A DNA stretch of 64,000 nucleotides from Actinacidiphila glaucinigra (GTDB lineage: Bacteria; Actinomycetota; Actinomycetes; Streptomycetales; Streptomycetaceae), in NCBI RefSeq assembly GCF_900188405.1, contig NZ_FZOF01000024.1, positions 62,001 to 126,000 of the forward strand, in the 5' to 3' direction. The notes beneath the pieces were generated by a model. The model saw nothing but the letters and a program-made list of their open reading frames with translations. It ran no database searches and was not told where the DNA came from. Shown piece by piece: positions 24,442 through 33,120 of this stretch. Both the position numbers and the translations under genes were made by a program. Positions within the stretch are counted from its first letter, which is position 1. Each line of letters opens with the position of its first letter.

Positions 24442-24478
24442 TCGGGGGCCCGTCCGGTCACTCCGGACGGGCCCCCGA
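24442..24478 (+). terminator. Terminator after the Cys-rich gene
   Basis: 16-bp stem (left arm TCGGGGGCCCGTCCGG at 24442-24457), 5-nt loop, complement to 24478. It lies between convergent genes and can act on both strands. Confidence 0.8.
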
Positions 24479-24494
24479 CGCCGTCCTCCCCCGC

Positions 24495-24974
24495 TCACGC
24501 CCCGTCGTAGGCGCGGCGCAGCGCGGCGAGGTCCAGCTTCTTCATGGAGTGCATCGCCTCCGTGGCCCGCCTGGCCTTCTCCGGGTCGGCGTCCCCGATC
24601 ATCTGCAGCAGCACCTCGGGGAACACCTGCCACGACACCCCGTACCGGTCCTTCAGCCACCCGCAGGGGCCCTCCTCGCCGCCGTCGGTGAGCTTCTCCC
24701 AGTAGTGGTCGACCTCGGCCTGGTCGGCGCAGCGGATCTGGAACGAGACCGCCTCGCTGAAGGTGAACTCCGGACCGCCGTTGAGCGCCACGAACTTCTG
24801 GCCGTTGGCCGTGAACTCCACGGCCACCACGGACCCGGCGGGCCCCGGGCCGGCCTCGGTGTAGCGGCCGATCGTGCCGATGGCCGAGTTCTTGAAGACC
24901 GAGACGTAGAAGTCCGCCGCCTCCTCGGCCTTCCCGTCGAACCACAGGCATGTGGTGAATCCGTCGGTGGTCAT
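24495..24974 (-). CDS. VOC/PhnB-like (glyoxalase-fold) protein
   Basis: 159 aa, of the group once annotated as 3-demethylubiquinone methyltransferase-like. Hallmarks: TTCLWFDGKAEEAADFYVSVF at the N-terminus, VEFTANGQKFVALNGGPEFTFSEAVSFQI, and DRYGVSWQVFP near 110-120. The VOC fold is usually a dimeric metal-binding enzyme; the substrate is unknown. The ATG at 24974 follows AGGAGGAGGCAGCG and is preferred to an in-frame ATG 7 codons upstream (24995). Confidence 0.85.
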   Translation of the reverse strand: MTTDGFTTCLWFDGKAEEAADFYVSVFKNSAIGTIGRYTEAGPGPAGSVVAVEFTANGQKFVALNGGPEFTFSEAVSFQIRCADQAEVDHYWEKLTDGGEEGPCGWLKDRYGVSWQVFPEVLLQMIGDADPEKARRATEAMHSMKKLDLAALRRAYDGA

Positions 24975-25009
24975 CGCTGCCTCCTCCTGACGCATGGGCG
25001 CGTACGCCC

Positions 25010-25696
25010 TTAGGACGGCCCCGGCGCCGGAAACTCATCGGCGTCCGCGCGACCGCCGTTCCGGGTCATGAGCAGATGGCCCCTGCGGAAGCGCTCGTCC
25101 GGTCCGGGCTCGCGCAGCATGCGGGCGGTCTCGGTGAAGCCGGCGGACACCGCCAGGGCGGCGAGGCCGTCGATCGGCCAGCGGTAGGCCGTCGTCACCT
25201 TGTGGTCGAACGCGTCGAGGGGGCCGCCGCCGGACTCGAAGAAGCCCAGTAGGAGGTGGCCGCCCGGGGCCATGGTCCGGCGGAACTCGTCGAAGTACAC
25301 GGGCAGGTCGCGCGGCGGGGTGTGGATGACGGAGTACCAGGACAGGATGCCGTCCAGCTCGCCGTCGGCGACGTCGTGCAGGGCGTCCATGGAGCCGACG
25401 TCGAAGCGCAGGTCCGGATGCGCCTCGCGGGCGAGGCCGATCATCACGGGCGACAGGTCGACGCCGAACGCGTCCAGCCCGAGGTCCCGGAGGTGCGCGG
25501 TGACGTACCCAGGGCCGCAGCCGAGGTCGGCGACGGTCCGGCCGCCGGCCGCCAGCACGGAGTCGGCGAAGGCCGCGATCAGCGCGCGGTCCAGCGGGAG
25601 GGAGCCGAGCCAGTCGCTGAACAGCTCGGCGTAGAGAACGGCGACGGAGTCATAGGCACGGGCCGTCGAGACGGGGTGGAGGGAGGGCTCGGTCAT
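25010..25696 (-). CDS. SAM-dependent methyltransferase (class I)
   Basis: 228 aa. SAM-binding motif I VADLGCGPGYVTAHL near residues 54-68, acidic residue of motif II in DAFGVDLSPVMI, and motif IV/post region ELDGILSWYSVIHTPPRDL. Small-molecule type (Methyltransf_25/11). It follows the VOC gene on the same strand with a 35-bp gap, so the two may be co-transcribed. Substrate unknown. The long upstream extension of this frame overlaps the next gene and is a shadow. Confidence 0.85.
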   Translation of the reverse strand: MTEPSLHPVSTARAYDSVAVLYAELFSDWLGSLPLDRALIAAFADSVLAAGGRTVADLGCGPGYVTAHLRDLGLDAFGVDLSPVMIGLAREAHPDLRFDVGSMDALHDVADGELDGILSWYSVIHTPPRDLPVYFDEFRRTMAPGGHLLLGFFESGGGPLDAFDHKVTTAYRWPIDGLAALAVSAGFTETARMLREPGPDERFRRGHLLMTRNGGRADADEFPAPGPS

Positions 25697-25707
25697 GGGG
25701 AACGACC

Positions 25708-26646
25708 TTAGGCCCCCTGGGAATCGGTGAACCAGGAGCCGATCGAATCCCACTGGAAGGCGTCCCGCCAGCCGGCCCCACCCGCCGTCCAGCCCTGCAG
25801 GGCCGCGACGACCTTCTCCGCCGAGACCGTACGCGTCAGGTAGTGCTCGGCGGGGGCGCGGTCGCGGTACTCGAGCTGGTACGTGCCGTCCGGGCGGTGC
25901 CACACCTGGGCGTAGCACTGCTCGTCCGCGGCGCACTCCAGCACCAGGTTCCCGTCGCGGGGGAGGTTCAGCACGGCCTTCTCCAGTGCGCTGCCGCGCG
26001 GGCTGCCGTCACCGGGGTGGTGCCCGGGGTGCGCGAGGGGGTCGATGTCCACGGGGTCCGCTCCTTCGGGTAGGGCGGGCGGCAGTCCGCAGGCGTCGAA
26101 CAACTGGAAGACGAGGTCCTCCACGCACGGGTCCGCCCGTTGGGCGAGTACCTCGCGCAAAGCCTCACGGTCCGCGGTGAAACCGGCCTCGGCGGCCCAG
26201 TCGGCGACCTCCTGCGCGGTCCCGGGCACCTCCGCGAGCATCCAGCAGACGTTCCGCTCCTTCTCGCCCTCCCCCGGAGGCGGGTCGTCCGCGGGCGGTG
26301 GCGACCCGGCGATCTCGTAGTCGGCGGCCATCTCCGGGTCGAGGAAGGCGGACCATTCCGCGCCGGACGGCGTGCGGCCGCGTACAAGGCAGACGTCGCT
26401 GTCGAAGACGCTCGCGATCAGAACGGGCGAACCGGTCGCGGCGACCAGGGCGTCCAGCCACCGATCGTCGTCGTTGTCCGGGAGCCCCCTGCCGAGTTGC
26501 AGCGTCTGCCGGCCCCCGGGCCGCGGCCGGCACACGTTCAGGTACTCGTCGAGCTCCTCGATGCACCGCGCGGGGTCACCGAGCACGGGCAGCCGCTCCA
26601 ACGGTGTGTCGCAGCGCGCCAGAACGAAATCGCCGGTGTACCCCAT
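25708..26646 (-). CDS. Hypothetical two-part soluble protein (312 aa)
   Basis: Unrecognised. The N-terminal half (MGYTGDFVLARCDTPLERLPVL, then a WLDALVAATGSPVLIASVFDSDVCLVRG core) looks like an alpha/beta domain. The C-terminal part (ALEKAVLNLPRDGNLVLE, then WHRPDGTYQLEYRDRAPAEHYLTRTVSAEKVVAALQGW) resembles the Imm1-like or SUKH-like pattern of immunity or contact-dependent systems, although no toxin is adjacent. The ATG at 26646 follows GGGAGGGAGCC. Similarity to polymorphic-toxin immunity families is a guess. Confidence 0.65.
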   Translation of the reverse strand: MGYTGDFVLARCDTPLERLPVLGDPARCIEELDEYLNVCRPRPGGRQTLQLGRGLPDNDDDRWLDALVAATGSPVLIASVFDSDVCLVRGRTPSGAEWSAFLDPEMAADYEIAGSPPPADDPPPGEGEKERNVCWMLAEVPGTAQEVADWAAEAGFTADREALREVLAQRADPCVEDLVFQLFDACGLPPALPEGADPVDIDPLAHPGHHPGDGSPRGSALEKAVLNLPRDGNLVLECAADEQCYAQVWHRPDGTYQLEYRDRAPAEHYLTRTVSAEKVVAALQGWTAGGAGWRDAFQWDSIGSWFTDSQGA

Positions 26647-26839
26647 GGCTCCCTCCCCGAAGGCTGCCGCCGATGCCGGCGACGGCCACCGACACCGGCC
26701 CCGCGGCTCCGAGGCGGCGCGGATCCGGTTGACCGCCGCCCGCGCGGTTGCTGTACGCCGCTGCTCGGACGGCGACCGGGGAGGACCCTCGACCGTACTG
26801 CCGGCTTTCCGTGCCTGTCGTTCCTTGCGCCGTCGCGTC

Positions 26840-27250
26840 TTAGAAGTCCCCCTGTGCCTGGGGCTGGTGGGAATCGGCCGCCGCGGGCACGAGGGCTGCC
26901 GTGGTCCGCTGGGGCGCCGCGCCGGGCGAATCCGACGCCGCGGCCGGCGCCGGCCGGTAGGACCGCCGGTAGAGACCGAACGCGCCGAGGAAGAGGCAGA
27001 AGCCCACGGTCGTGGCGACCGCCGACATCGGCGTCCCGCCGAGGTGACGGTGGACCGGGCCCACGGCGAGCGTGCCTCCGAAGCCGGCGCAGATGTCCGC
27101 CCAGCCGCTGAGGCGCGGCGACGACACCGTCTTCCTGAGCCACGGCGGGACCCAGCCGACGCAGAGTGCGGCGGTGCCGGGGACGAAGGTCAGCAGCCAG
27201 TACAGCGCCAACACGGTCCATCCGATGACATCCACAGCAAGGCCCCCCAT
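26840..27250 (-). CDS. Small multi-pass membrane protein (about 136 aa)
   Basis: Three hydrophobic segments are visible (VIGWTVLALYWLLTFVPGTAAL, a weaker central one in the region of AGFGGTLAVG, and ATTVGFCLFLGAFGLY), ending in a polar Pro/Ala/Gln-rich tail. No family was recognised. The start is uncertain: ATG at 27250, ATG at 27259, or the GTG shortly downstream that follows GGGGGGCC. Confidence 0.5.
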   Translation of the reverse strand: MGGLAVDVIGWTVLALYWLLTFVPGTAALCVGWVPPWLRKTVSSPRLSGWADICAGFGGTLAVGPVHRHLGGTPMSAVATTVGFCLFLGAFGLYRRSYRPAPAAASDSPGAAPQRTTAALVPAAADSHQPQAQGDF

Positions 27251-27590
27251 GCGACACATGTGCGACCCGGCGGCCGCAGGCGTGATCTTCGCACGGATGT
27301 CCGACCCCCACGGACAGCCGTGGCCCGGGATCGGGGCCGGGGGTGCGCTTGCCCGGACCCGGATCGATGGACCGCACGCACCGAAACACCGGCAAGACGG
27401 CCGACGGCCACGCACCGGATCCCGGCCGGGGCGGTCTCGCCGCACCAGGGCCTGTCCGACGGGCCGCGGCACCGACCCCGCACCCGACAGCGCCGTCACC
27501 CGAATGGCGCACCATGACGTGCCCACCCACTTGGGTGAAGATCAAGCTGGCTAGTGCCCCACCCGAGGCAATCCGTGAAAGGGGAACCAC
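27251..27590. other. 340-bp intergenic region between divergent small genes
   Basis: GC-rich sequence with no convincing ORF. Upstream of the gene at 27591, ACTTGG and TAGTGC about 17 bp apart (27529-27557) could form its promoter. No repeats of note. Confidence 0.35.
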
Positions 27591-27824
27591 ATGCGCATTC
27601 GACGAATCCTCACCGCCTTCATCGCGACGGCAGCCCTCGCCGGACTCGGCCTCACAGGCGCCGCCACCGCCGGCGCCACCACCGGCGCCACCGGCGCCAC
27701 CACCCACGCCGCCCCCACCGACGCCGCCCCCACCGTGGGTGAGTGCGAGGACGGTGGCGGAACAGTCGATTGGGCGACCAACACCTGCAAGGGCGGAAAG
27801 TACGACGGCCAGAAGATCGACTAG
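27591..27824 (+). CDS. Small secreted protein with two cysteines (77 aa)
   Basis: MRIRRILTAFIATAALAGLGL is a clear signal peptide. Then an Ala/Thr/Gly-rich linker of short repeats (GATTGATGATTHAAPTDAAP, residues about 28-47), and a compact C-terminal segment GECEDGGGTVDWATNTCKGGKYDGQKID in which two Cys could pair. Small secreted proteins with this Cys-x(13-14)-Cys motif are common in Streptomyces and of unknown function. The ATG at 27591 follows GAAAGGGGAACC. A terminator follows at 27834. Confidence 0.75.
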   Translation: MRIRRILTAFIATAALAGLGLTGAATAGATTGATGATTHAAPTDAAPTVGECEDGGGTVDWATNTCKGGKYDGQKID

Positions 27825-27833
27825 GCGGCACAA

Positions 27834-27864
27834 AGCGCCCCGCAGCCACGCGCCGCGGGGCGCT
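27834..27864 (+). terminator. Terminator after the small secreted protein
   Basis: 10-bp stem AGCGCCCCGC (27834-27843) with GCGGGGCGCT (27855-27864), 11-nt loop, 9 bp past the stop. Confidence 0.7.
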
Positions 27865-28478
27865 CCCGCCCGGTCGTAGCCGATAGAGTCGCAGGGACTA
27901 TGCCTACCCGTCGGGCACGCCAGGTCCGAGCCGGCCCGGAACTTCTTCTTCCCCGGGTCCTGCCGGTCCTCCGGATGACCTGCTTCTCCCGACTCAGGAC
28001 CAGTGCGCTCGTACGCCTGGTGGTCGTCGTCGGTCGTCGTTGGTCATCCTTGGCCGCTCTGGCCGGGCCCAAAACCAGCGTTGTCGGTGGCCGAGGCTAC
28101 GTTCGCAGGTGCGCGGTCGGCTTCCGAGGTGTCCAGCTCTGCAGTGCGGCTGCATCCCCGAATCTGTCCGGGGGCGGCCCGGGAACAGCCCGGGACCCAA
28201 CCGACGGTCGGGCTTCGCCGATGGCCAAGGTCGAGACCTGCCGGCGCCGGCCGCGCGCCTCTTCGTCCCGAAGCAACGACGTTGAGGCTCGACTCATGCC
28301 GGCGTCGCCGAGGTCGACTGCGGCGATGCGCGGTGCCTCTGCGATGTGGGCGTGGGTGGCGGAGCGGGCTCCCTCCCCGGGCACTGATGACGGCCATGAC
28401 CACGTGCATGGCGCCCAGGAGCGACGTACACGCACTTCAGGGCTCGTAGGGTCCGAACCGGAGAAGGGTGGGGGAGCG
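27865..28478. other. 614-bp region without a recognisable gene
   Basis: One long plus-strand frame stays open through this stretch, but its codon use looks random, it has no start with a ribosome site before 28479, and its translation has no domain. The stretch is somewhat less GC-rich than its surroundings, with a low-complexity GTCGTCGTCGGTCGTCG patch near 28023. It may be a decayed gene or an unrecognised RNA. The promoter of the next gene (TAGGGT at 28447-28452) lies at its right end. Confidence 0.4.
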
Positions 28479-28754
28479 ATGACGGGCGAGTACGTGGAGC
28501 TGGTGTGTGACGACGTGCCCCATGACGTGGTGCTCACCGATCCGGGCGTCCGCGTGCTGGATGTCGCGCAGGTCGTGCGTCGGCTGAAGGAGCTGAGCCT
28601 CTGGCACAGCAAGGTTCTGGTGACGCGGGTTCCCGCCGTGATTCTCGCCGGCGTGCCCGAGGAAGACGCTGCGGCAGCCGTCTCGGCCCTCCGCGAGGTG
28701 GGAGCACAGGCGGAGACGCGAGAACGGCCGGAGCCGGAGTTTCTAAGGGACTGA
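28479..28754 (+). CDS. Ribosomal L7/L12 C-terminal-domain-like orphan protein (91 aa)
   Basis: After a short N-terminal strand region (EYVELVCDDVPHDVVLTDPG), residues about 28-80 follow the helix-strand pattern of the bL12 C-terminal domain: VAQVVRRLKELSLWHSKVLVTRVPAVILAGV then EEDAAAAVSALREVGAQAETRE. In bL12 this surface contacts translation factors; free-standing copies occur in Streptomyces with unknown role. It lacks the bL12 N-terminal dimerisation region. The ATG follows GGGTGGGGGAGCG; a TAGGGT -10 box lies at 28447-28452. Confidence 0.75.
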   Translation: MTGEYVELVCDDVPHDVVLTDPGVRVLDVAQVVRRLKELSLWHSKVLVTRVPAVILAGVPEEDAAAAVSALREVGAQAETRERPEPEFLRD

Positions 28755-28817
28755 GCACGGCCCGACCAACCGGCTGACGGCCCCAAGACGGCCCCCAGAC
28801 GGCCCCGGAGCGGCGAC

Positions 28818-28856
28818 AAGCCCCCTCCCCGCGAAGAAACCGCAGGCAGGGGGCTT
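28818..28856. terminator. Bidirectional terminator before gpmA end
   Basis: AAGCCCCCT (28818-28826) pairs with AGGGGGCTT (28848-28856), between convergent stops at 28754 and 28869. On the minus strand it follows gpmA. Confidence 0.7.
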
Positions 28857-28868
28857 GATCGCGTCGGA

Positions 28869-29630
28869 CTACTTCTTCTTGCCCTGGTTCTTCACGGCCT
28901 CGATCGCCGCCGCGGCCGCCTCGGGGTCGAGGTAGCGGCCGCCCGGGGTGACGGGGCGGAAGTCGGCGTCGAGCTCGTAGGCGAGCGGGATGCCGGTGGG
29001 GATGTTCAGGCCCGCGATGTCGGCGTCGGAGATGCCGTCGAGGTGCTTGACGAGGGCGCGCAGGCTGTTGCCGTGGGCGGCGACCAGCACTGTACGGCCG
29101 GTGAGGAGGTCGGGGACGATGCCGTCGTACCAGTACGGCAGCATCCGGTCGACGACGTCCTTCAGGCACTCGGTGCGCGGGCGCAGCTCCGGCGGGATGG
29201 AGGCGTAGCGCGGGTCGTCGCTCTGGGAGAACTCGCTGCCGTCCTCGATCGGCGGCGGCGGGGTGTCGTAGGAACGGCGCCAGAGCATGAACTGCTCCTC
29301 GCCGAACTCGGCGAGGGTCTGCGCCTTGTCCTTGCCCTGGAGGGCGCCGTAGTGGCGCTCGTTGAGGCGCCAGCTGCGGTGGACGGGGATCCAGTGCCGG
29401 TCGGCGGCCTCGAGGGCCAGCTGCGCGGTGCGGATCGCGCGCTTCTGGAGGGAGGTGTGGACGACGTCGGGGAGGAGTCCGGCGTCCTTCAGCAGCTCGC
29501 CGCCCCGGACCGCCTCCTTCTCGCCCTTCTCGTTGAGGTTGACGTCAACCCAGCCGGTGAAGAGGTTCTTCGCGTTCCACTCGCTCTCGCCGTGGCGGAG
29601 GAGGATCAGCTTGTAGGGAGCTTCTGCCAT
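28869..29630 (-). CDS. gpmA: 2,3-bisphosphoglycerate-dependent phosphoglycerate mutase
   Basis: 253-aa glycolytic enzyme interconverting 3- and 2-phosphoglycerate. LLRHGESEWN places the phospho-His at residue 13; SLQKRAIRTAQ, RSWRLNERHYGALQGKDKA (catalytic Glu) and LVAAHGNSLRAL (second catalytic His) are intact. The length matches the dPGM family. On the minus strand TAGACT (29643-29638) is 7 nt before the ATG and no Shine-Dalgarno is visible, so the mRNA is probably leaderless. It is divergent from the MFS gene at 29714. Confidence 0.96.
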   Translation of the reverse strand: MAEAPYKLILLRHGESEWNAKNLFTGWVDVNLNEKGEKEAVRGGELLKDAGLLPDVVHTSLQKRAIRTAQLALEAADRHWIPVHRSWRLNERHYGALQGKDKAQTLAEFGEEQFMLWRRSYDTPPPPIEDGSEFSQSDDPRYASIPPELRPRTECLKDVVDRMLPYWYDGIVPDLLTGRTVLVAAHGNSLRALVKHLDGISDADIAGLNIPTGIPLAYELDADFRPVTPGGRYLDPEAAAAAIEAVKNQGKKK

Positions 29631-29713
29631 GCCAAGGAGTCTAAGAGAAAACCTCTTGGTGCCTTCCGGAGGGCGCCTGTAAGCTGCGCAGGCCAGCCTG
29701 GCCCATTACGCCT

Positions 29714-31036
29714 ATGACGCCCCGAACGCCGCGAGGAGCAGCCGCCGTGCCCGATGTCAGACGTGCCGTACGGGAGACCGTCTCGGGACTCCCCCGGACC
29801 TTCTGGTGGCTGTGGACCAGCACCCTGGTCAACCGGCTCGGCGGCTTCGTCGTCACCTTCCTCGCCCTCTACCTCACGCGGGACCAGGGCTACTCCGCCA
29901 CCTACGCCGGTCTCGTCGCCTCCCTGTACGGCCTCGGCGGCGCCTTCGGCGCGGTCGTCGGCGGGGTGCTGACCGACCGGGTCGGGCGGCGCTCGACGAT
30001 GCTGCTGGCGCAGATCGCCGCCGCGGCCGCCACGGCGGCGCTGGCGTACGTCCACGGGCAGGCGGCGATCGCGACGGTGGCCCTGGTGATCGGCCTGGCG
30101 AGCAGCGCGTCGCGGCCGGCCGTGCAGGCGATGATGGCGGACGTGGTGCCCGCGGCGGACCGCGTGCGCGCGTTCTCCCTCAACTACTGGGCGATCAACA
30201 TCGGCTTCGCCGTCTCCTCGGCGGCCGCCGGCCTCATCGCCTCGCAGGGCTACTACTGGCTGTTCCTCGGCGACGCACTCATGACGCTGCTCTGCGCACT
30301 GGTGATCTACGCCAAGGTGCCGGAGTCGATGCCGGGCCATGAGCCCGCGGCTTCCGGACCGCCGCCGGCGGACGTCGCCGGGACGAAGGAGTCCCGGGTC
30401 GGCCTCGGGGTCGTGCTGCGCGACCGGCGCTTCATGGCGTTCGTCGCCCTGACGTTCCTGCTGGGCACGGTCACCCAGCAGGGCTCGACGACCCTCTCCG
30501 TCCACATGGGCCGCCAGGGCTTCACCGCGAGCGAGTACGGCCTGGTCATCGGCCTCAACGGCCTGCTGATCGTGCTCCTGCAGCTCCCGCTGACCCGGCT
30601 CGTCGAGCGGCGGAGCGTGGCCGCGCTGCTCACCGCGGGCACGCTGCTGATGGGCTGGGGCTTCGGGCTCACCGCCTTCGCCGGGACGGTCGCGTTCTAC
30701 GCTTTCACGGTGGCGGTGTGGACGATCGGCGAGATCCTGCACGCGCCGGCCTCGATGTCGCTCGTCGCCGACCTGGCACCGTCCCACGCACGGGGCCGCT
30801 ACCAGGGGATGTACTCCCTGTCCTGGCCCGCGGCCTCCTTCGCCGGGCCGCTGCTGGGCGGCGTGGCGCTGGACCGGTGGGGCGGCGGCGTGGTGTGGGG
30901 GGCCTGTGCCGTGGTCGGCACCGTCGCCGGCGCCGGGTACTGGCTGCTGCTGCGGGAGCGCGGGGCGCGGGCCGAGCCGGTGGACGCGGCGCCGCCGGCC
31001 CCGGCGCGCATACCGGAGCCGACCGCGGACTGCTAG
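29714..31036 (+). CDS. MFS transporter (drug efflux type)
   Basis: 440-aa major facilitator with 12 predicted helices. Loop 2-3 signature GGVLTDRVGRRSTML near residues 80-94; the second half repeats it weakly (LVERRSVAALL). Residues 25-50 (FWWLWTSTLVNRLGGFVVTFLALYL) form the first helix. MDR-type exporters of this group share this opening, but the substrate cannot be predicted. The start is the ATG at 29714; there is no clear ribosome site and a later start is possible. Confidence 0.85.
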   Translation: MTPRTPRGAAAVPDVRRAVRETVSGLPRTFWWLWTSTLVNRLGGFVVTFLALYLTRDQGYSATYAGLVASLYGLGGAFGAVVGGVLTDRVGRRSTMLLAQIAAAAATAALAYVHGQAAIATVALVIGLASSASRPAVQAMMADVVPAADRVRAFSLNYWAINIGFAVSSAAAGLIASQGYYWLFLGDALMTLLCALVIYAKVPESMPGHEPAASGPPPADVAGTKESRVGLGVVLRDRRFMAFVALTFLLGTVTQQGSTTLSVHMGRQGFTASEYGLVIGLNGLLIVLLQLPLTRLVERRSVAALLTAGTLLMGWGFGLTAFAGTVAFYAFTVAVWTIGEILHAPASMSLVADLAPSHARGRYQGMYSLSWPAASFAGPLLGGVALDRWGGGVVWGACAVVGTVAGAGYWLLLRERGARAEPVDAAPPAPARIPEPTADC

Positions 31037-31109
31037 GCCGTGCGGGCGCGCCGCACCCCGTACGAGCGGCGGTGGCGACGCGTCGCCGGGCCGAGGCGGT
31101 GGCGGCGCG

Positions 31110-31625
31110 CTACTCGGCGCCCTTGTCCGCCTTGCCGATCAGATGTGTGAAGGCGTCGAGGTTGCGCGTGGACTCGCCGCGCGCGGTCCGCCAGGCGTGC
31201 TCCTTGCGGATCGCGTCCGCGAAGCCCAGCTCCAGCAGGGTGTTGAAGCTGCCGTCGGCGTTCTCCACGACGGCGCCCAGCACCCGGTCGACCTCCTCGG
31301 GTGTCACCGCGACGAGCGGCAGCCGGCCGGAGAGGTAGACGTCGCCGAGCGCGTCGATGGCGTAGGCCACCCCGTACAGCCGGGTGTTGCGCTCCAGGAG
31401 CCAGCGGTAGAACGCCTCGTGGTTCTCGTCGGGGCGGCGCACGACGAAGGCGTTGACCGTGAGGGTGTGCCGTCCCACCGCCAGGGCGACGGTGGTGGAG
31501 AGCTTGCGCGTGCCGGGGAGCTTGACGACGTACTCGCCCCCGGCGCCGGTCTCCCAGCCGAGTTCCGCGTCCTGCAGTGCCTGTTCGACCGCCGCGCGCG
31601 CCGCCGTCTGCTCCCGCTCACCCAT
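31110..31625 (-). CDS. YbjN-domain protein
   Basis: 171 aa, small soluble alpha/beta YbjN fold: TARAAVEQALQDAELGWE, YVVKLPGTRKLSTTVALAVGRHTLTVNAFVVRRPDENHEAFYRWLLERN, then YLSGRLPLVAVTPEEVDRVLG. YbjN proteins resemble type III secretion chaperones; function in actinobacteria is unknown. The ATG overlaps the 3' end of mshA by 8 nt, so it is translationally coupled to mycothiol synthesis. This mshA-ybjN order is conserved in actinomycetes. Confidence 0.85.
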   Translation of the reverse strand: MGEREQTAARAAVEQALQDAELGWETGAGGEYVVKLPGTRKLSTTVALAVGRHTLTVNAFVVRRPDENHEAFYRWLLERNTRLYGVAYAIDALGDVYLSGRLPLVAVTPEEVDRVLGAVVENADGSFNTLLELGFADAIRKEHAWRTARGESTRNLDAFTHLIGKADKGAE

Positions 31626-32967
31626 GCGGCGATCGTAGGCGACGCCGGCGCTCGGCCATCGCACCCGCGTACACCTCGGCGGTCCGGGTGGCCGCCGCGT
31701 CCCAGCCGAAGCACTCCGCGTGCCGGGCGGCGGCCGCGCCCATGGCGGGCACCAGCTGCGGGTGCTCGATGTAGCGGCGCAGGGCGCGCGCGTAGTCGGC
31801 CGGGTCGTGACCGGCGACGAGGAACCCGGTCTCGCCGTCCTTCACCGCCACCGGCAGTCCGCCGACCGATGCCGCCACCACCGGCGTGCCGCAGGCCTGG
31901 GCCTCGATGGCGACCAGCCCGAACGACTCGCTGTAGGAGGGCATGACCAGTACGGACGCGGCCCGGTACCAGTCCGCGAGCCGGTCCTGGGCCACCGGCG
32001 GCTGGAAGCGCACGAGGTCGGAGATGCCCAGCCGGGCGGCGAGCTTGTGCAGGCGCTCGGGCCTGGTCAGGCCGCTGCCGCTCGGCCCGCCGACGACGGG
32101 GACGACGAGGCGTTCGCGCAGCGACGGGTCCTCCGCGAGCAGGATCGCCACGGCGCGCAGCAGGATGTCGGGCGCCTTGAGGGGCTGTATCCGCCCGGCG
32201 AACAGCGGGATCACCGCGTCCTGCGGCAGGCCGAGGCGCGCGCGTGCCCCGGCGCGGCCGCCGTGGGCGTCCGGCCGGAAGCGTTCCAGGTTCACCCCGG
32301 GGTGGACGACGGCGACCTTGCGGGGGTCGGCCTCGTAGTGCCGGATCAGCTCGTCCGACTCCTCGGCGGTGTTGGCGATCAGCCGGTCGGCGGCGCCGAC
32401 GATCTGCGTCTCGCCGATGACCCGGGCGGTGGGCTCGGGGGTGTCGCCCTCGGCGAGCGCGGCGTTCTTGACCTTGGCCATGGTGTGCATGGCGTGGACG
32501 AGCGGGACGCCCCAGCGCTCGGCGGCGAGCCAGCCGACGTGGCCGGAGAGCCAGTAGTGCGAGTGCACCAGGTCGTAGTGGCCCTGCCGGTGGCTGGCCT
32601 CGGCGTGCATCACCCCGTGGGTGAAGGCGCACAGCTGCGCGGGGAGGTCCTCCTTGTTCAGGCCCTCGTACGGGCCCGCGTCCACGTGCCGCACCAGGAC
32701 CCCGGGGGCCAGCTCGACCGTGGGCGGCAGGGCGGCGGTGGTGGCGCGGGTGAAGATCTCCACCTCCACGCCGGGGCCCTCCGCGAGCCGCTTGGCCAGC
32801 TCGACGATGTAGACGTTCATGCCGCCCGCGTCCCCGGTGCCGGGCTGGTGGAGCGGCGAGGTGTGAACGCTGAGCATGGCCACGCGCCGCGGACGGCGCC
32901 CACCGGCATGGCGGCGCAACCGGCGGTGGGCACCGCCGGCCAGGACCTTCGCCACGTACTGGCTCAC
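31618..32967 (-). CDS. mshA: D-inositol-3-phosphate glycosyltransferase MshA
   Basis: 449-aa GT4 retaining glycosyltransferase; first step of mycothiol synthesis, joining UDP-GlcNAc to 1L-inositol-1-phosphate. MLSVHTSPLHQPGTGDAGGMNVYI near residues 31-54 is the MshA acceptor-binding signature. The inositol phosphate and UDP sites appear in HSHYWLSG, FAGRIQPLKAPDILL and SYSESFGLVAIEAQACGTPVVA (the E-x7-E motif). The GTG at 32967 follows GGAGGACGCGAC. An Arg-rich N-terminal extension of about 25 residues precedes the core. A sigma-R-like promoter (33025-33052) lies upstream. Confidence 0.96.
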   Translation of the reverse strand: MSQYVAKVLAGGAHRRLRRHAGGRRPRRVAMLSVHTSPLHQPGTGDAGGMNVYIVELAKRLAEGPGVEVEIFTRATTAALPPTVELAPGVLVRHVDAGPYEGLNKEDLPAQLCAFTHGVMHAEASHRQGHYDLVHSHYWLSGHVGWLAAERWGVPLVHAMHTMAKVKNAALAEGDTPEPTARVIGETQIVGAADRLIANTAEESDELIRHYEADPRKVAVVHPGVNLERFRPDAHGGRAGARARLGLPQDAVIPLFAGRIQPLKAPDILLRAVAILLAEDPSLRERLVVPVVGGPSGSGLTRPERLHKLAARLGISDLVRFQPPVAQDRLADWYRAASVLVMPSYSESFGLVAIEAQACGTPVVAASVGGLPVAVKDGETGFLVAGHDPADYARALRRYIEHPQLVPAMGAAAARHAECFGWDAAATRTAEVYAGAMAERRRRLRSPHG

Positions 32968-33024
32968 GTCGCGTCCTCCACTTCTCCACGGGCGGCGGAG
33001 CGGAAGCCACCCATCAACAGTGCC

Positions 33025-33052
33025 AACCGGCGGAGGGCCTAGATCCATTTCC
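33025..33052 (-). promoter_or_regulatory. Candidate sigma-R promoter of mshA
   Basis: On the minus strand GGAAAT (33052-33047) and GTT (33027-33025) are 19 bp apart, close to the thiol-stress sigma-R pattern GGAAT-N18/19-GTT. Sigma-R control of mycothiol genes is established in S. coelicolor; this exact site is inferred. Confidence 0.4.
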
Positions 33053-33120
33053 GCTTTGCCAAAGCGTGACCGTCGACATGGCCCGGATCCCGCGCCCGCC
33101 GGCTCGCATAGGCTCGACGC

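Noticed and set aside
26840..27526. A 228-codon version of the small membrane protein at 26840
   Set aside because: The extra N-terminal part is low-complexity Arg/Pro/Ser without a ribosome site; the membrane protein itself starts near 27250.
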